From contig NC_014720.1 in the NCBI RefSeq assembly GCF_000166775.1, positions 2,636,001 through 2,700,000 of the forward strand: DNA of 64,000 bases. Reading direction: 5' to 3'. The DNA comes from Caldicellulosiruptor kronotskyensis 2002 (lineage in GTDB: Bacteria > Bacillota > Thermoanaerobacteria > Caldicellulosiruptorales > Caldicellulosiruptoraceae). Positions 50,151 to 59,964 of the stretch are shown one piece after another (position 1 is the first letter of the stretch; the number at the start of each line of letters is the position of its first letter). The notes under the pieces are model-generated. The model was not told the DNA's origin and ran no database searches. It saw only the letters and a list, made by a program, of their open reading frames with translations. A program made the translations under genes and the position numbers.

Positions 50151-51014
50151 TTGAGAAAGCAGATGAGATTTAAAAGATATATCCTTGTGATAATAGAAAG
50201 AACAAAGCTATGCAAGTTCTTTATACCCTTTCTTGCTCTTTTTTGCTGTATTACATTACTGCTTGTGTATCTTTTCTACAATCCGAAACCAAAAATAAAA
50301 GAAGCTGCCAGCCAAACATTATCATATGTTGCTATTATTTTCGAAGATGCTGGAATGGATGAGGAAGAAGTACAAAAGCTTTTGAGTATAAACGTACCGT
50401 TTGATATTGCCATAATTCCTTTTTTGCCTTTTTCAAACAAGATATCACTTGCCTCTTATGAAAAAGGAAAAGAAGTTATTCTTCACCTATCGATGGAACC
50501 TGAAGATCAAGATACCATTTGGCTCTGTCCAAGAAGTATAATGAATTCAACGCCAGATGATGAGATTGAAAAAATTTTCAAAGATGCTCTGGCAAATGTA
50601 GCATATAGCAAAGGACTGAGCATTCATCTTGGTACACTTGTCTGCAAAAATGAAAGAATAGTAAAAAAGCTTTCTGCTATTGCTAAAGAAAATAATTTGT
50701 TTATAGTAGACTCTACCTTTTCCTCAGAGTCACTCTTTGCAAAAATAGGAAAGCAGATGGGACTTCAAGTAGTCATACCAGACATTGTACTTGATTCAAG
50801 AAATGAGCTAAAACCAATACAAGACAAGTTTAATCTTCTTTTTAACATAGCAAAGAAGAAAGGATTTGCAGTGGCAATAGGTCACCTTGGAACAGATGGT
50901 GGTATCACAACAATTGAAGCATTCAAGCAGACCATTCAAAAGGCTGAAAAAGAAAATATAAAGTTTGTATTTGTTTCAGAGATTTTAAAGTTTCAAAAGG
51001 AAAATATTAAGTAA
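50151..51014 (+). CDS. Divergent polysaccharide deacetylase (YibQ-like)
   Basis: A 287-residue protein with an N-terminal membrane anchor (FFIPFLALFCCITLLLVYLF, residues about 22-41) and an extracellular NodB-like fold of the divergent polysaccharide deacetylase family. Family-like parts are YVAIIFEDAGMDEEEV (where others have DDxG), DIAIIPFLPFS, KEVILHLSMEP, SIHLGT and IGHLGTDGGIT near the end. The first acidic motif reads EDAG and not DDAG. TTG 50151 is listed; ATG 50163 may be the real start. It may act on cell-wall or capsule sugars. The two genes downstream and upstream are also envelope proteins on the same strand. Confidence 0.78.
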   Translation: MRKQMRFKRYILVIIERTKLCKFFIPFLALFCCITLLLVYLFYNPKPKIKEAASQTLSYVAIIFEDAGMDEEEVQKLLSINVPFDIAIIPFLPFSNKISLASYEKGKEVILHLSMEPEDQDTIWLCPRSIMNSTPDDEIEKIFKDALANVAYSKGLSIHLGTLVCKNERIVKKLSAIAKENNLFIVDSTFSSESLFAKIGKQMGLQVVIPDIVLDSRNELKPIQDKFNLLFNIAKKKGFAVAIGHLGTDGGITTIEAFKQTIQKAEKENIKFVFVSEILKFQKENIK

Positions 51015-51106
51015 TTTTAATTGAATCTTTCTTTTCACCGCAATATAATTAATATTCAGAAACACAAAAGAATAAGAAGCGGAAAGGAGATAAAAGAATA
51101 AAAGAC

Positions 51107-53329
51107 ATGAAGAAAAACCTTGTTGCAGTTTTGATAACACTTGTCTTTTTCACAAATCTATTTTCTTTTATCAAGGCACAAGCATTGCAGAGCACACCAG
51201 AAAAACCTTTATTTGCCGCAAAACCAAAAGGAAACTATATTGAGATTTTGAGGGGAAGTCAAGCTATTGCCAAGATATTGCCACCCGAACTGTTAAATGA
51301 ATCTCCAGCAAAAAAGGAAGAGACACAAACAATTCAGCTATCGTTTATTGAAAATGGGGTGGTTAACTGGAGGATTGAAAAAAGTGAACCTTCAGACCTT
51401 TTATTTTTGTCAGACGGCAAAAATAAAACTTTAAAGCTTAACTTTCATACATTAGATGCATTTTATAAAATAACCTCGCCATATATTGCTTTCAAAGACC
51501 AATATCAATCTGCCCGGCTTACCTTCAACTACAACTGTGAATTTAAAAGATTTCCCCAGCTCAAAGATGATGAAACAATCAATGTAGAAATCTCTATTTT
51601 TTCTGAAAACAAAACAAAAATACTGGTGCTTCCTGAAAAGATAAAAGTAACTTCTGGCAAAGGGACATTTAAAACCTCTTTTTCTATCCCGGTGGATAGT
51701 AGGTATATAAGTTTTGAGATTTCTCAGACAAGCCACAATTTAATAAGCTGTGAGTTTGAAAATTTCAAGATAACTCTTATAAAACCTTCAAAGTACACCT
51801 TCTTACTGAAAAATGTTCAGGTTTACAACAACTATATTGAGCAGGAGTTTGAAAATGGCTTTCAAAAGCTTACCAGAAGAATATTTGTCTCATCCTCTCA
51901 GGATGTTGTAAATGTAGAAGAGACTTTAAAAGCAAAAGAAGACCATCAAGTTTTCAAAGAATACTCCTTAGTTGAATTTGAGTCAAGACCCCTTTTTATT
52001 CTTAAAAGAGATTACAAGCTCGAAAAATTTGCAAAACCGATGTATGTTACAGATTCCCTTTCAGATTTTTATTTAAAGCTTGAGAACTGTGCTATAGGTT
52101 ATGCAAATAATTATGATTCAATCGAAACATATAACCTGAAAAATAAGGCAAATGTATTTATGTTTCTTTCAAATTCTGATGATATAAAGTATTTTGTGAT
52201 TGGGAAAAACAAAGAACATATATACACCACTACACAGCTTTTTAGAAAAGGATTTGAAAAGACATATGTATATTCAATTTTTCCAGCAGAATACACATAT
52301 TCGATAAAATCAAGGTCGCCAAACGCTACAAAAGCTATTTTAATATTTTCTCATCACTCTGACTCAAATATGATATCAATCATAAAAGCTATGATGTTTG
52401 GCACAACAGATACCAAAGACCCTTCTTATATGAAAAAGGGATTTGTAGGATATAAAATACCAATAACATGGGGATTCTTCTACAAATCAGTAAAAGGAAT
52501 ACCTGGATTTGATAATCCAGAGTACAAAAAACTCATAGAGTTTTTAGCTCAAAAGAAAATAGAAGTGGCTTTGCACACAGCATCACCAGTTGCCAAAGAA
52601 AATACTGTTGAGCTTATAAAAAAAGCACTGGAAGATACAAGCTATTTAAAGCTTGATGACTGGATTGACCACAGTCTATCTGACGGCACCCGAAGTGCAG
52701 CTTTAAAGAGCGAAGGTGCTATTCGTGGTAGCAAAAACTATTCATTTGACCTTTTTTTGAAACACGGGTACAAATACTGCTGGTCGTACCTTGACGTAAA
52801 GCTTGACACTCTCAATATGCTTCAGCCTGACAAGGTTACATGGCATCCGCAGATTTTTTTCAAAAACTACAACTTTGGAGAAGGTGACTCGCTTTACCAA
52901 TGGAACTCGGTAAGATTCAGAAATCTTCCAAAGATGCTTTCTTCACCTCAGCTTGACAAACTTGTAAATGAAAATGGAGTGTGTATTATTCATGACTATT
53001 TTGCACACCCTATGCAGAAAAATAAACTTTTTGTTGTGAGAAACAAAAACGTATATATCTCGCCGCAGTTTGATAAAAGTCTAAGACTTATTGCAAACCT
53101 TATGAGCAAAAAACTTTTGTGGGTACCAACAGTAAAAGAGTTTATTGAATATGAAATAGCTCTCAAAAACGTGCAAATAACGCCGCTTGACTCAACAACC
53201 CTTGTTATAGATAACAAAAACTACTCTGAAATGAGAGGTTTTACACTTATTTCACTTTTGCCCAATGGTCAGGAAAAAAGAATTATTATTGACTTACTTC
53301 CAGGTATAAACCTCATCACGGTTCACTAA
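51107..53329 (+). CDS. Secreted protein with possible deacetylase-like C-terminal domain
   Basis: A 740-residue protein with a clear signal peptide (MKKNLVAVLITLVFFTNLFS, cleavage expected near AQA). Residues 40-420 are beta-rich and unrecognised. The C-terminal part (about 430-690) has WGFFYKSVKGIPGF, KIEVALHTASPV, WIDHSLSDGTRS and CIIHDYFAHPMQ, with histidines spaced as in metal-dependent NodB-type folds. That comparison is tentative. The Shine-Dalgarno (AAAGGAG) is 17 bases from ATG 51107, too far. An in-frame ATA at 51098 sits at ideal distance. The upstream neighbour is a deacetylase-like protein, so the two may work on the same envelope polymer. Confidence 0.7.
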   Translation: MKKNLVAVLITLVFFTNLFSFIKAQALQSTPEKPLFAAKPKGNYIEILRGSQAIAKILPPELLNESPAKKEETQTIQLSFIENGVVNWRIEKSEPSDLLFLSDGKNKTLKLNFHTLDAFYKITSPYIAFKDQYQSARLTFNYNCEFKRFPQLKDDETINVEISIFSENKTKILVLPEKIKVTSGKGTFKTSFSIPVDSRYISFEISQTSHNLISCEFENFKITLIKPSKYTFLLKNVQVYNNYIEQEFENGFQKLTRRIFVSSSQDVVNVEETLKAKEDHQVFKEYSLVEFESRPLFILKRDYKLEKFAKPMYVTDSLSDFYLKLENCAIGYANNYDSIETYNLKNKANVFMFLSNSDDIKYFVIGKNKEHIYTTTQLFRKGFEKTYVYSIFPAEYTYSIKSRSPNATKAILIFSHHSDSNMISIIKAMMFGTTDTKDPSYMKKGFVGYKIPITWGFFYKSVKGIPGFDNPEYKKLIEFLAQKKIEVALHTASPVAKENTVELIKKALEDTSYLKLDDWIDHSLSDGTRSAALKSEGAIRGSKNYSFDLFLKHGYKYCWSYLDVKLDTLNMLQPDKVTWHPQIFFKNYNFGEGDSLYQWNSVRFRNLPKMLSSPQLDKLVNENGVCIIHDYFAHPMQKNKLFVVRNKNVYISPQFDKSLRLIANLMSKKLLWVPTVKEFIEYEIALKNVQITPLDSTTLVIDNKNYSEMRGFTLISLLPNGQEKRIIIDLLPGINLITVH

Positions 53330-53335
53330 AAAACA

Positions 53336-53376
53336 AAAGGGGCTTTAGGAGTCAATTTTTCGCCTAAAGTCCCTTT
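53336..53376. terminator. Bidirectional terminator between the secreted protein and spoVG
   Basis: AAGGGGCTTTAGG and CCTAAAGTCCCTTTT form a stem with one G-T pair, flanked by A and T tracts. It can serve both convergent genes. Confidence 0.8.
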
Positions 53377-53402
53377 TCCTCCTTTTAATTTCAGCTAATA
53401 TT

Positions 53403-53669
53403 TTATTCTCCAGCTGAGATAACAGCTTCATACTTCTCAATCACAGCTTTTTGAACCATGTCTCGCGTCTCCTGGTTTATTGGATGAGCAATATCTTTAA
53501 ATTCGCCCTCAGGTGTTTTGCGGCTTGGCATAGCAATGAAAAGCCCGTTTTGCCCCTCGATAATTTTGATGTCATGAACAACAAAACAATTGTCAAATGT
53601 CACAGATACAATAGCCTTCATTCTTCCTTCGTTTGTAATCTTTCTAATCCTAACATCTGTCACCTGCAT
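53403..53669 (-). CDS. spoVG: SpoVG regulatory protein
   Basis: An 88-residue small nucleic-acid-binding regulator, conserved across Firmicutes and linked to sporulation septation and gene control. The sequence starts [19 protein letters not shown] and includes [23 protein letters not shown] 53669 is preceded by GGAGG with 8-9 bases spacing; an ATG at 53684 overlaps that site. purR lies 120 bases upstream on the same strand, the order seen in Bacillus (there with ridA between). Confidence 0.96.
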   Translation of the reverse strand: MQVTDVRIRKITNEGRMKAIVSVTFDNCFVVHDIKIIEGQNGLFIAMPSRKTPEGEFKDIAHPINQETRDMVQKAVIEKYEAVISAGE

Positions 53670-53789
53670 AAGTCCATCCTCCATGTTAAAATTTAATGTT
53701 GTTATTTTATATAATTCTCCACTTTTTAATCTTTCCCTTTATCATTTTTAACAAAAATTTCTTTCTATTTGGTGCATTTTGTATAATTT

Positions 53790-54608
53790 TTATGAAATAA
53801 CCTGAGGGTTGATAGAAAAGATAATTTTTTTATTTTCGGCATCAAGTTCCTCAAGAATCAAGAGGCTTTTGTAATCCACATCAACAGACTTTTTGTCTTT
53901 TGTTGCAATGAGCACCCCAACACCAACTAAACTTGACTCAAACTCTGAAAGTAATTCTTTCATGCCTCGCACTGTTCCACCGCCGCGCATAAAATCGTCT
54001 ATAAACAGTACCTTTGCACCTCTTTTTATAGACTTTTTTGCCATTGTCATTGTTTCAATTTTACCAGTTGTACCAGAAATATACGAAATATTGACAGTTG
54101 ATCCTTCTGTAAACTTGCTTGAGTTTCTCGCAACAACCAAAGGTTTATTGAAATACTGGGCAACATACGATGCCAAAGCTATACCTTTTGCCTCAACAGT
54201 GGCAATGTAATCTATATCTTTTTCTAAAAATAACCTTACAAATATTCTGGCAGCCTTTTTTATAATTTCAGGATTAAAGACAATGTCGTTTATATATACA
54301 AACCCGCCTGACACAATTCTTTCAGGATTTTGCAAATCATTTTTGAGAAACTCTAAAAACTCCAGTTCTTCCTCTTTTTTCATAATAGGAATATAATAAA
54401 CTCCACCCGCAGCACCGCTAACTGTTTCAAGCCTTCCCTGCCCTGTTTGCTCGAATATTTGAGATATCAAATCTATATCCTCACTCAATGTGGATTTTGC
54501 GCAGCTGAGTTTTTCACAAAAAAAAGTAAGACTAAAAAGTTTCATCGGATTTTGCACAAGTGTGCTTGTTATAAAAATGAGCCGCTCTTGTTTACCAATC
54601 TTTTGCAA
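53790..54608 (-). CDS. purR: Purine operon repressor PurR
   Basis: A 272-residue regulator with an N-terminal winged helix (FFCEKLSCAKSTLSEDIDLI) and a C-terminal phosphoribosyltransferase-like domain. The PRPP-binding loop is KVLFIDDFMRGGGTVRGM, and AAGGVYYIP, GGFVYIND and VEAKGIALASY are family-like. It represses purine genes and is relieved by PRPP. I place the start at TTG 54608, because GGAGGTG lies 7 bases upstream and homologues start at this point; the frame continues 45 codons further with non-protein-like sequence. It precedes spoVG. Confidence 0.93.
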   Translation of the reverse strand: MQKIGKQERLIFITSTLVQNPMKLFSLTFFCEKLSCAKSTLSEDIDLISQIFEQTGQGRLETVSGAAGGVYYIPIMKKEEELEFLEFLKNDLQNPERIVSGGFVYINDIVFNPEIIKKAARIFVRLFLEKDIDYIATVEAKGIALASYVAQYFNKPLVVARNSSKFTEGSTVNISYISGTTGKIETMTMAKKSIKRGAKVLFIDDFMRGGGTVRGMKELLSEFESSLVGVGVLIATKDKKSVDVDYKSLLILEELDAENKKIIFSINPQVIS

Positions 54609-54729
54609 AAAAGACACCTCCAGAAATACAAAAGAACAAGGAATACTTTTAATATTAAAATATTTATTGTAAATAATTATATCACAACTTCCGAATGATA
54701 CAAAAATTTTTTGAGCGAACGTTCGATTT

Positions 54730-56568
54730 TCACACCACCACAAACTGACTCATATATAGATTATAATAAAACCCTTTCTTTGCCAAAAGCTCATCATGTG
54801 TACCCTGTTCGATAATTTCACCATTTAATATGACAAGGATGAGGTCTGCATTTCTAATAGTCGAAAGCCTGTGGGCTATTACAAAACTTGTTCTTCCCTG
54901 CATGAGCTTTAGCATTGCGCTTTGGACAAGCTTTTCTGTTCTTGTATCGATGTTACTTGTTGCCTCATCTAATATAAGAATTGCAGGGTCAGACAAAATT
55001 GCTCTAGCTATAGCCAAAAGCTGACGCTGACCTTGGCTTAAGTCCATTCCGTTGTCTGTAAGCACTGTATTATAACCATGCGGAAGATGCTTTATAAAAT
55101 CATGTGCGTTTGCCATCTTTGAAGCTAATATCACTTCATCGTCAGTGGCTGAAAGTTTTCCATATCGAATATTTTCTTTCACAGATTCTGAGAATAAAAA
55201 TGTATCTTGAAGAACAATCCCAAGTTTTTTTCTGAGACTTTGCCTGTTTATCTTTCTTATGTCAGTACCATCAATTAAAATCTGACCACTGTCGACATCA
55301 TAAAATCTGCTAAGCAAATTTACAATTGTAGTTTTACCGCTTCCAGTTGGACCAACCAGTGCTACCATCTGCCCAGGTTTTACTTTGAAGCTGATATTTT
55401 TAATAACAGGCTGACCTTTTGTATATGAAAACCACACGTTTTTGAATTCAACTTCGCCTTTGATGTCTTTCAGGTCAATTTCATCTTCTAAAGAGGTCTC
55501 TTCTTCCTCATCCATTATCTCAAATACTCTCTCTGCTGCGGCAAATGCAGATTGAATTTGATTGAACTGGTTTGCAAGCTCGTTGAGTGGCCTTGTAAAC
55601 TGTCTTGCATACTGAATAAAACTTGCAATTGTGCCAACTGTTATAAAACCTTTTAGTGCCAAAAAACCCCCTGATGCCGCAACAATGATAAACGCAAAGT
55701 TGTTCAAAAGGTTCATAAGAGGCGGAATAATTCCTGAAAATATCTGTGCTTTTATTCCAACCTGTGTTAGTTCCTTATTAACTTTTTCAAACTTTTTAAT
55801 TTCTTTTTCTTCTCTTGAAAAAACCTTTATAACCTTCTGACCTGTTATATCTTCTTCAATTATGCTATTTAAACTTCCCAATAGCTTTTGGTTTTGAGAA
55901 AACAACTTTCTTGTTCTTGATGCGATAAGATTAGTAAGCCAAAACATAAGCGGCACAACTGTCAATGTTAAAGCTGTCAAAACAGGGCTTAATAAAAGCA
56001 TAACAACAATCGAACCTGTAATTGTTATAATACTTGAAAATATTGAAGTCAAGCTTGCGTTCAATGTGTTTGTGACAACGTCAATGTCGTTTGTGAGTCT
56101 CGACATCAAATCCCCGTGCGCTCTTGTGTCAAAAATTTTTATTGGCAGTTTTTGAAGTTTTGAAAAAAGTTCATTTCGCATCTTAAAAACAACTCTTTGC
56201 GAAATTACCATCATACCATAGCCCTGAAGATAAGCAAAAATTGAATTGATAATGTAAATCCCTATCATTGCCAAAACTATTTTATAAAGTCCATTAAGTT
56301 TTCTGGGAATTATATAATTGTCTATAGCTTTTTGAATCAAAAGGGGAGAGATAATCTGCAAAATTGCACCTATTGTGATAGTTAAAAATATTCCTAATAG
56401 CAAAAGCTTAAACTCTCTAAAATATCCCCATAACCTTTTTAAAGTAGCTTTCAAATCCTTAGGTTTTGCACCTTTGGATGAAAATCTGTGCCCTGGTCCT
56501 CTTCCCGGCACAGGACCTGGTCCAAATACAGGTGGCTGAAATGTAGATTGTTGTCTCCTATCAGGCAA
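54730..56568 (-). CDS. ABC exporter half-transporter with canonical Walker B (TM288-like)
   Basis: A 612-residue half-transporter: six membrane spans (about 55-330) plus an ATPase domain. Walker A is GPTGSGKTT, Walker B LILDEATSNID with catalytic Glu, and the H-loop IAHRLS. The signature motif is LSQGQ where LSGGQ is usual, as in the TM288 partner of the heterodimeric exporter TM287/288. The N-terminal 25 residues are Pro/Gly-rich (GPGPVPGRGPGHRF). It overlaps its partner gene by 8 bases and lies in an operon with a MarR regulator, so it is probably a multidrug or lipid exporter. Confidence 0.92.
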   Translation of the reverse strand: MPDRRQQSTFQPPVFGPGPVPGRGPGHRFSSKGAKPKDLKATLKRLWGYFREFKLLLLGIFLTITIGAILQIISPLLIQKAIDNYIIPRKLNGLYKIVLAMIGIYIINSIFAYLQGYGMMVISQRVVFKMRNELFSKLQKLPIKIFDTRAHGDLMSRLTNDIDVVTNTLNASLTSIFSSIITITGSIVVMLLLSPVLTALTLTVVPLMFWLTNLIASRTRKLFSQNQKLLGSLNSIIEEDITGQKVIKVFSREEKEIKKFEKVNKELTQVGIKAQIFSGIIPPLMNLLNNFAFIIVAASGGFLALKGFITVGTIASFIQYARQFTRPLNELANQFNQIQSAFAAAERVFEIMDEEEETSLEDEIDLKDIKGEVEFKNVWFSYTKGQPVIKNISFKVKPGQMVALVGPTGSGKTTIVNLLSRFYDVDSGQILIDGTDIRKINRQSLRKKLGIVLQDTFLFSESVKENIRYGKLSATDDEVILASKMANAHDFIKHLPHGYNTVLTDNGMDLSQGQRQLLAIARAILSDPAILILDEATSNIDTRTEKLVQSAMLKLMQGRTSFVIAHRLSTIRNADLILVILNGEIIEQGTHDELLAKKGFYYNLYMSQFVVV

Positions 56569-58297
56569 TTTTGCCTTCCTCCTCTCCAGTTTGAGTTAAG
56601 TAAATCTCTCTGTATATTGGACAGTTTTTCACAAGTTCATCATGTGTGCCAATTGCAACAATTCTACCTGCGTCCATAACAATTATCTTGTCTGCATGTT
56701 TTATTGACGATATTCTCTGGGCTATTATAAATGTTGTTGTCCCTCTCATGTACTCTTTAAGAGCTGCTTGAATCTTCTTTTCAGTTGCCATATCAACAGC
56801 AGATGTGCAATCATCTAATATTAATATTTTAGGCTTTTTCAAGATTGCTCTGGCAATCGAAATTCTTTGTTTTTGTCCACCAGAAAGGTTTACCCCGCGC
56901 TCAGACACTTCTGTGTCATACCCTTTTTCAAAACTCATGATAAAATGGTGAGCTTGCGCTGCCTTTGCAGCTTGTATTATCTCTTCCATAGTGGCATTTT
57001 CGTTGCCCCATGCAATGTTCTCTTTTATAGAACCCGTAAATAGAATTGTGTCTTGTAAAACTATGCTTATGCTCTTTCGCAAAACCTCAACATCATAGTC
57101 TTTTACATTTATATCGTCAATCAGCACTTCGCCTTCTTGAACATCATAAAGTCTTGGAATTAAACTTACCAAGGTGGATTTACCAGAACCGGTTGTACCA
57201 ATAATCCCAACTATCTCGCCAGGATTTGCAACAAATGATATATTTTCAAGCGCCGGACTTTCTTCATCTTGGTTGTAGTAAAAGGTTACATTTCTAAATT
57301 CTACCTTGCCAAATTCAATTGGTTTTTTAATGGCGTTTTCTTTGCTTTTGACATCAATGCTGCAATCCAAAACCTCGTTGATTCTTTCTGCAGATGCGCT
57401 TGCTCTTGTGATAAATAAGAAGATATTTCCTATCATCATGAGAGAAAACAATATTTGCATAGTGTAATTTATAAACGCCATGAGCTGCCCAACCTGAAGG
57501 TGTCCATATTTTACTTCAAACCCGCCAAACCAAACAACGCCAACCATCGCCATATTCATGACAAATCCAAAAAGAGGCATTGTTATTACAACAACCCCAA
57601 AAGCTTTCAAAGAGGTTTGTAAAAGGTTCTGGTTGGCATCATAAAACCTTTTTTGTTCATGTTCGTGTCTGACAAAAGCTTTTACAACTCTGCTTCCCAA
57701 GAGATTTTCGCGCATCACAGCGTTTACCCTGTCTATTCTTTTCTGGAGCTGGGAAAATAAAGGAAAGCTAAATTTTATCATGAAGTAAAAAATAAGTATT
57801 ACAAATGGTATAGAGACAAATAATACCAAAGATAGTTTTGGGTCGATTGTGAGAGTCATTATAATCCCACCTATGAACAGAAGAGGTGCTCGCACAACAA
57901 TTCTCAGCATCATCATGACAACATTTTGGATCTGAACAACATCATTTGTGAGTCTTGTAATCAAAGTTTCTGGTCTGAACCTGTCTACGTTTTTAAAAGA
58001 AAAAGCCATGACTTTTTTGAAAAGTTCACTTCTCAAATCATATGCAAAGTTCTGGCTTGCAATGCTTGAAAACACAACACAGCCACCGCCACCAACCATC
58101 CCAATTAAAGCTGCTAAAATCATTATTAGACCTGTTCTTAAAATATATCCTATATCTCCTCTTTTGAGCCCAATATCAATTATCTTCTCCATAAACCTTG
58201 GCTGCATTAGGTCCATCAAAACTTCCAAAAGCATAAAAAGCGGAGCTAAAATCACTGCCCACTTATAAGGTTTTAAATACTTAAAAAGTTTTATCAT
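56561..58297 (-). CDS. ABC exporter half-transporter with degenerate ATP site (TM287-like)
   Basis: A 578-residue half-transporter with six membrane spans in residues 15-300 and an ATPase domain. Walker A GTTGSGKST and signature LSGGQ are normal. The Walker B follows as LILDDCTSAVD, with Asp in place of the catalytic Glu, and the H-loop reads IAQRIS with Gln in place of His. One of the two ATP sites of the heterodimer is thus non-hydrolytic, as in TM287/288. It overlaps marR by 17 bases and its partner by 8, showing a tightly coupled operon. Confidence 0.92.
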   Translation of the reverse strand: MIKLFKYLKPYKWAVILAPLFMLLEVLMDLMQPRFMEKIIDIGLKRGDIGYILRTGLIMILAALIGMVGGGGCVVFSSIASQNFAYDLRSELFKKVMAFSFKNVDRFRPETLITRLTNDVVQIQNVVMMMLRIVVRAPLLFIGGIIMTLTIDPKLSLVLFVSIPFVILIFYFMIKFSFPLFSQLQKRIDRVNAVMRENLLGSRVVKAFVRHEHEQKRFYDANQNLLQTSLKAFGVVVITMPLFGFVMNMAMVGVVWFGGFEVKYGHLQVGQLMAFINYTMQILFSLMMIGNIFLFITRASASAERINEVLDCSIDVKSKENAIKKPIEFGKVEFRNVTFYYNQDEESPALENISFVANPGEIVGIIGTTGSGKSTLVSLIPRLYDVQEGEVLIDDINVKDYDVEVLRKSISIVLQDTILFTGSIKENIAWGNENATMEEIIQAAKAAQAHHFIMSFEKGYDTEVSERGVNLSGGQKQRISIARAILKKPKILILDDCTSAVDMATEKKIQAALKEYMRGTTTFIIAQRISSIKHADKIIVMDAGRIVAIGTHDELVKNCPIYREIYLTQTGEEEGKIA

Positions 58298-58781
58298 CTT
58301 TCCTGCTACCCTCCTTTTTTTCTAAACAACACCCTATCATTTTCAATACAAGCGTTTTTAACCTTTTGAGCAAGTACCACAGCTCTTCAATTTCATCCTC
58401 AGAAAGTCTTGAAAGGTTTTTCTCTAAATTTTGGTTTACCCACTGGGTATGAAGACTTAAAAGTTCTTTGCCTTTTTCTGTTGTCTGCACTATTGAAATT
58501 CGTCTGTCAGACTCATCTTTAAGCCTTTGAACATATCCTTCTGCGATAAGCTTATCTACAATAGGTGTAAGGTTTGGTGCTGAAATGTTAAGCCTTTTTG
58601 CAAGCTCAGACATGTTCATAGGTCCAAAAACGTCTGTGATATGCAAAATGTGAATAAACCGTGGTGGCAGTCCATATTTTTCTGAAAATTCGTCTTTTTT
58701 TAAAATATTCTTTGTTATCATTGGAAAAAGAGACAGCATGTTTTCTGCAATCTGATTTATCATCTCTTTTGAAATATTCAT
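58281..58781 (-). CDS. MarR-family transcriptional regulator
   Basis: A 166-residue regulator with winged helix: LHITDVFGPMNMSELAKRL, ISAPNLTPIVDKLIAEGYV and RLKDESDRRISIVQTTEKGKE (in parts). It is first in the operon with the two exporter genes, so it probably represses them and responds to a transported ligand. GGAGTGG precedes ATG 58781. The intergenic region upstream (58782-59017) is AT-rich; no clear palindrome was identified. Confidence 0.92.
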   Translation of the reverse strand: MNISKEMINQIAENMLSLFPMITKNILKKDEFSEKYGLPPRFIHILHITDVFGPMNMSELAKRLNISAPNLTPIVDKLIAEGYVQRLKDESDRRISIVQTTEKGKELLSLHTQWVNQNLEKNLSRLSEDEIEELWYLLKRLKTLVLKMIGCCLEKKEGSRKDDKTF

Positions 58782-59024
58782 ATTTTCACCACTCCTTTTA
58801 AAATAATTTGATAATCCTGAAAAAAAGTAATATAATATTTTTAAAATTTACCTTTTCAACATGTCGTGAGTTTAAAATCGTTATTTAAATATAAATAATA
58901 AAAATGCTATAAGTCTGTAGTATCAGTACTTATAAGCATTCAAAATAATTATTTTCATATAATAATTATACTACTATAACCAGTTTGAAGTCAAAAATAT
59001 TATATACAAAGGAGAATTTAAAAT

Positions 59025-59762
59025 ATGACGGGGCTTGGAACTATAGTAAATGCACTTGCCGTTATTGTAGGCTCCACTTTGGGACTGATCTTAAAATTTG
59101 GGATACCAGAAAGATTTAAAGCAACAATTATGCAGGCAATATCTCTTTCTGTTATTTTTATTGGAATTTCTGGAGTATTGCAGGGAATTTTTAAAGTACT
59201 TTCAAATGGCAAGATAGACAGGCAGTTTATAATGCTTATGATTTTTTCTCTTGTGATTGGCGGGCTTGTAGGAGAAATTTTGAGAATTGAAGATTTTTTG
59301 GAAAAGCTTGGCGATAGAATTAAAAAGGCTGTATCAAGCATGATAAAATCAGAAAATTCAACATTTACAGAAGGTTTTGTCACAGCAAGTCTTGTATTTT
59401 GTGTTGGAGCTATGGCTATTGTAGGAAGCCTTGAAGATGGGCTAAACCACAACTTTAGTATTCTTTTTGCAAAATCTATTTTAGACGGTGTAACCTCCAT
59501 AATATTTTCAGCAACACTTGGAATTGGTGTTATGTTCTCAAGCGTTGCTGTGCTTTTATATCAAGGAAGCATAACACTTTTAGCAGGATTGATAAAACCA
59601 TTTTTGACAGACACAGTAGTTTTGCAAATGTCAATGGTAGGTTCTGTTTTGATATTCGCAATTGGTCTTAATATGCTTGGTGTATCAAAAATTAAAGTTG
59701 GCAATCTTCTCCCTGCAATATTCGTGCCCGCCTTTTATTATGCAATAACTACCTTGATATGA
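59025..59762 (+). CDS. DUF554 membrane protein (YdfK-like)
   Basis: A 245-residue polytopic membrane protein of the DUF554 family. The start TGLGTIVNALAVIVGSTLGL, EGFVTASLVFCVGAMAIVG and LVLQMSMVGS-like C-terminal spans with GLNMLGVSKIKVGNLLPA are characteristic. About seven spans are expected. Biochemical role is unknown; it may be a transporter. GGAG is about 9 bases before ATG 59025. Monocistronic. Confidence 0.92.
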   Translation: MTGLGTIVNALAVIVGSTLGLILKFGIPERFKATIMQAISLSVIFIGISGVLQGIFKVLSNGKIDRQFIMLMIFSLVIGGLVGEILRIEDFLEKLGDRIKKAVSSMIKSENSTFTEGFVTASLVFCVGAMAIVGSLEDGLNHNFSILFAKSILDGVTSIIFSATLGIGVMFSSVAVLLYQGSITLLAGLIKPFLTDTVVLQMSMVGSVLIFAIGLNMLGVSKIKVGNLLPAIFVPAFYYAITTLI

Positions 59763-59875
59763 AATGAGATAAAATAAAGGGTATAATTGTTAATAGGGGT
59801 GTAAATCTTTCTTAAGCAAGTTTTGTCGGTAACCGGCACCCGACTAATAAAATGCCGGCTCGTAAGTTCTCAAAA
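59763..59875 (+). other. Intergenic stretch with CCGGCA/TGCCGG pairing
   Basis: Between the DUF554 stop and its likely terminator, GTCGG-TAACCGGCACC-CGAC (59826-59844) and ACCGGCA with TGCCGGC (59832-59859) allow alternative pairings. I see no gene; this may be a small structured leader or an old terminator. Confidence 0.3.
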
Positions 59876-59910
59876 AAGAGCCCTCATTTACAGAGGGCTC
59901 TTATTCTATA
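59876..59910 (+). terminator. Terminator after the DUF554 gene
   Basis: AAGAGCCCTC (59876-59885) pairs perfectly with GAGGGCTCTT (59893-59902), followed by a T/A-rich tail. Confidence 0.8.
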
Positions 59911-59964
59911 TATTCTAAAAAAGGGGAAATAATCCGTGAAACCTCAACTCCACTTTTTATCCAA

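Noticed and set aside
59826-59860. Riboswitch in the CCGGCA/TGCCGG region
   Set aside because: It lies downstream of the DUF554 gene and before a terminator; no known aptamer pattern was recognised.
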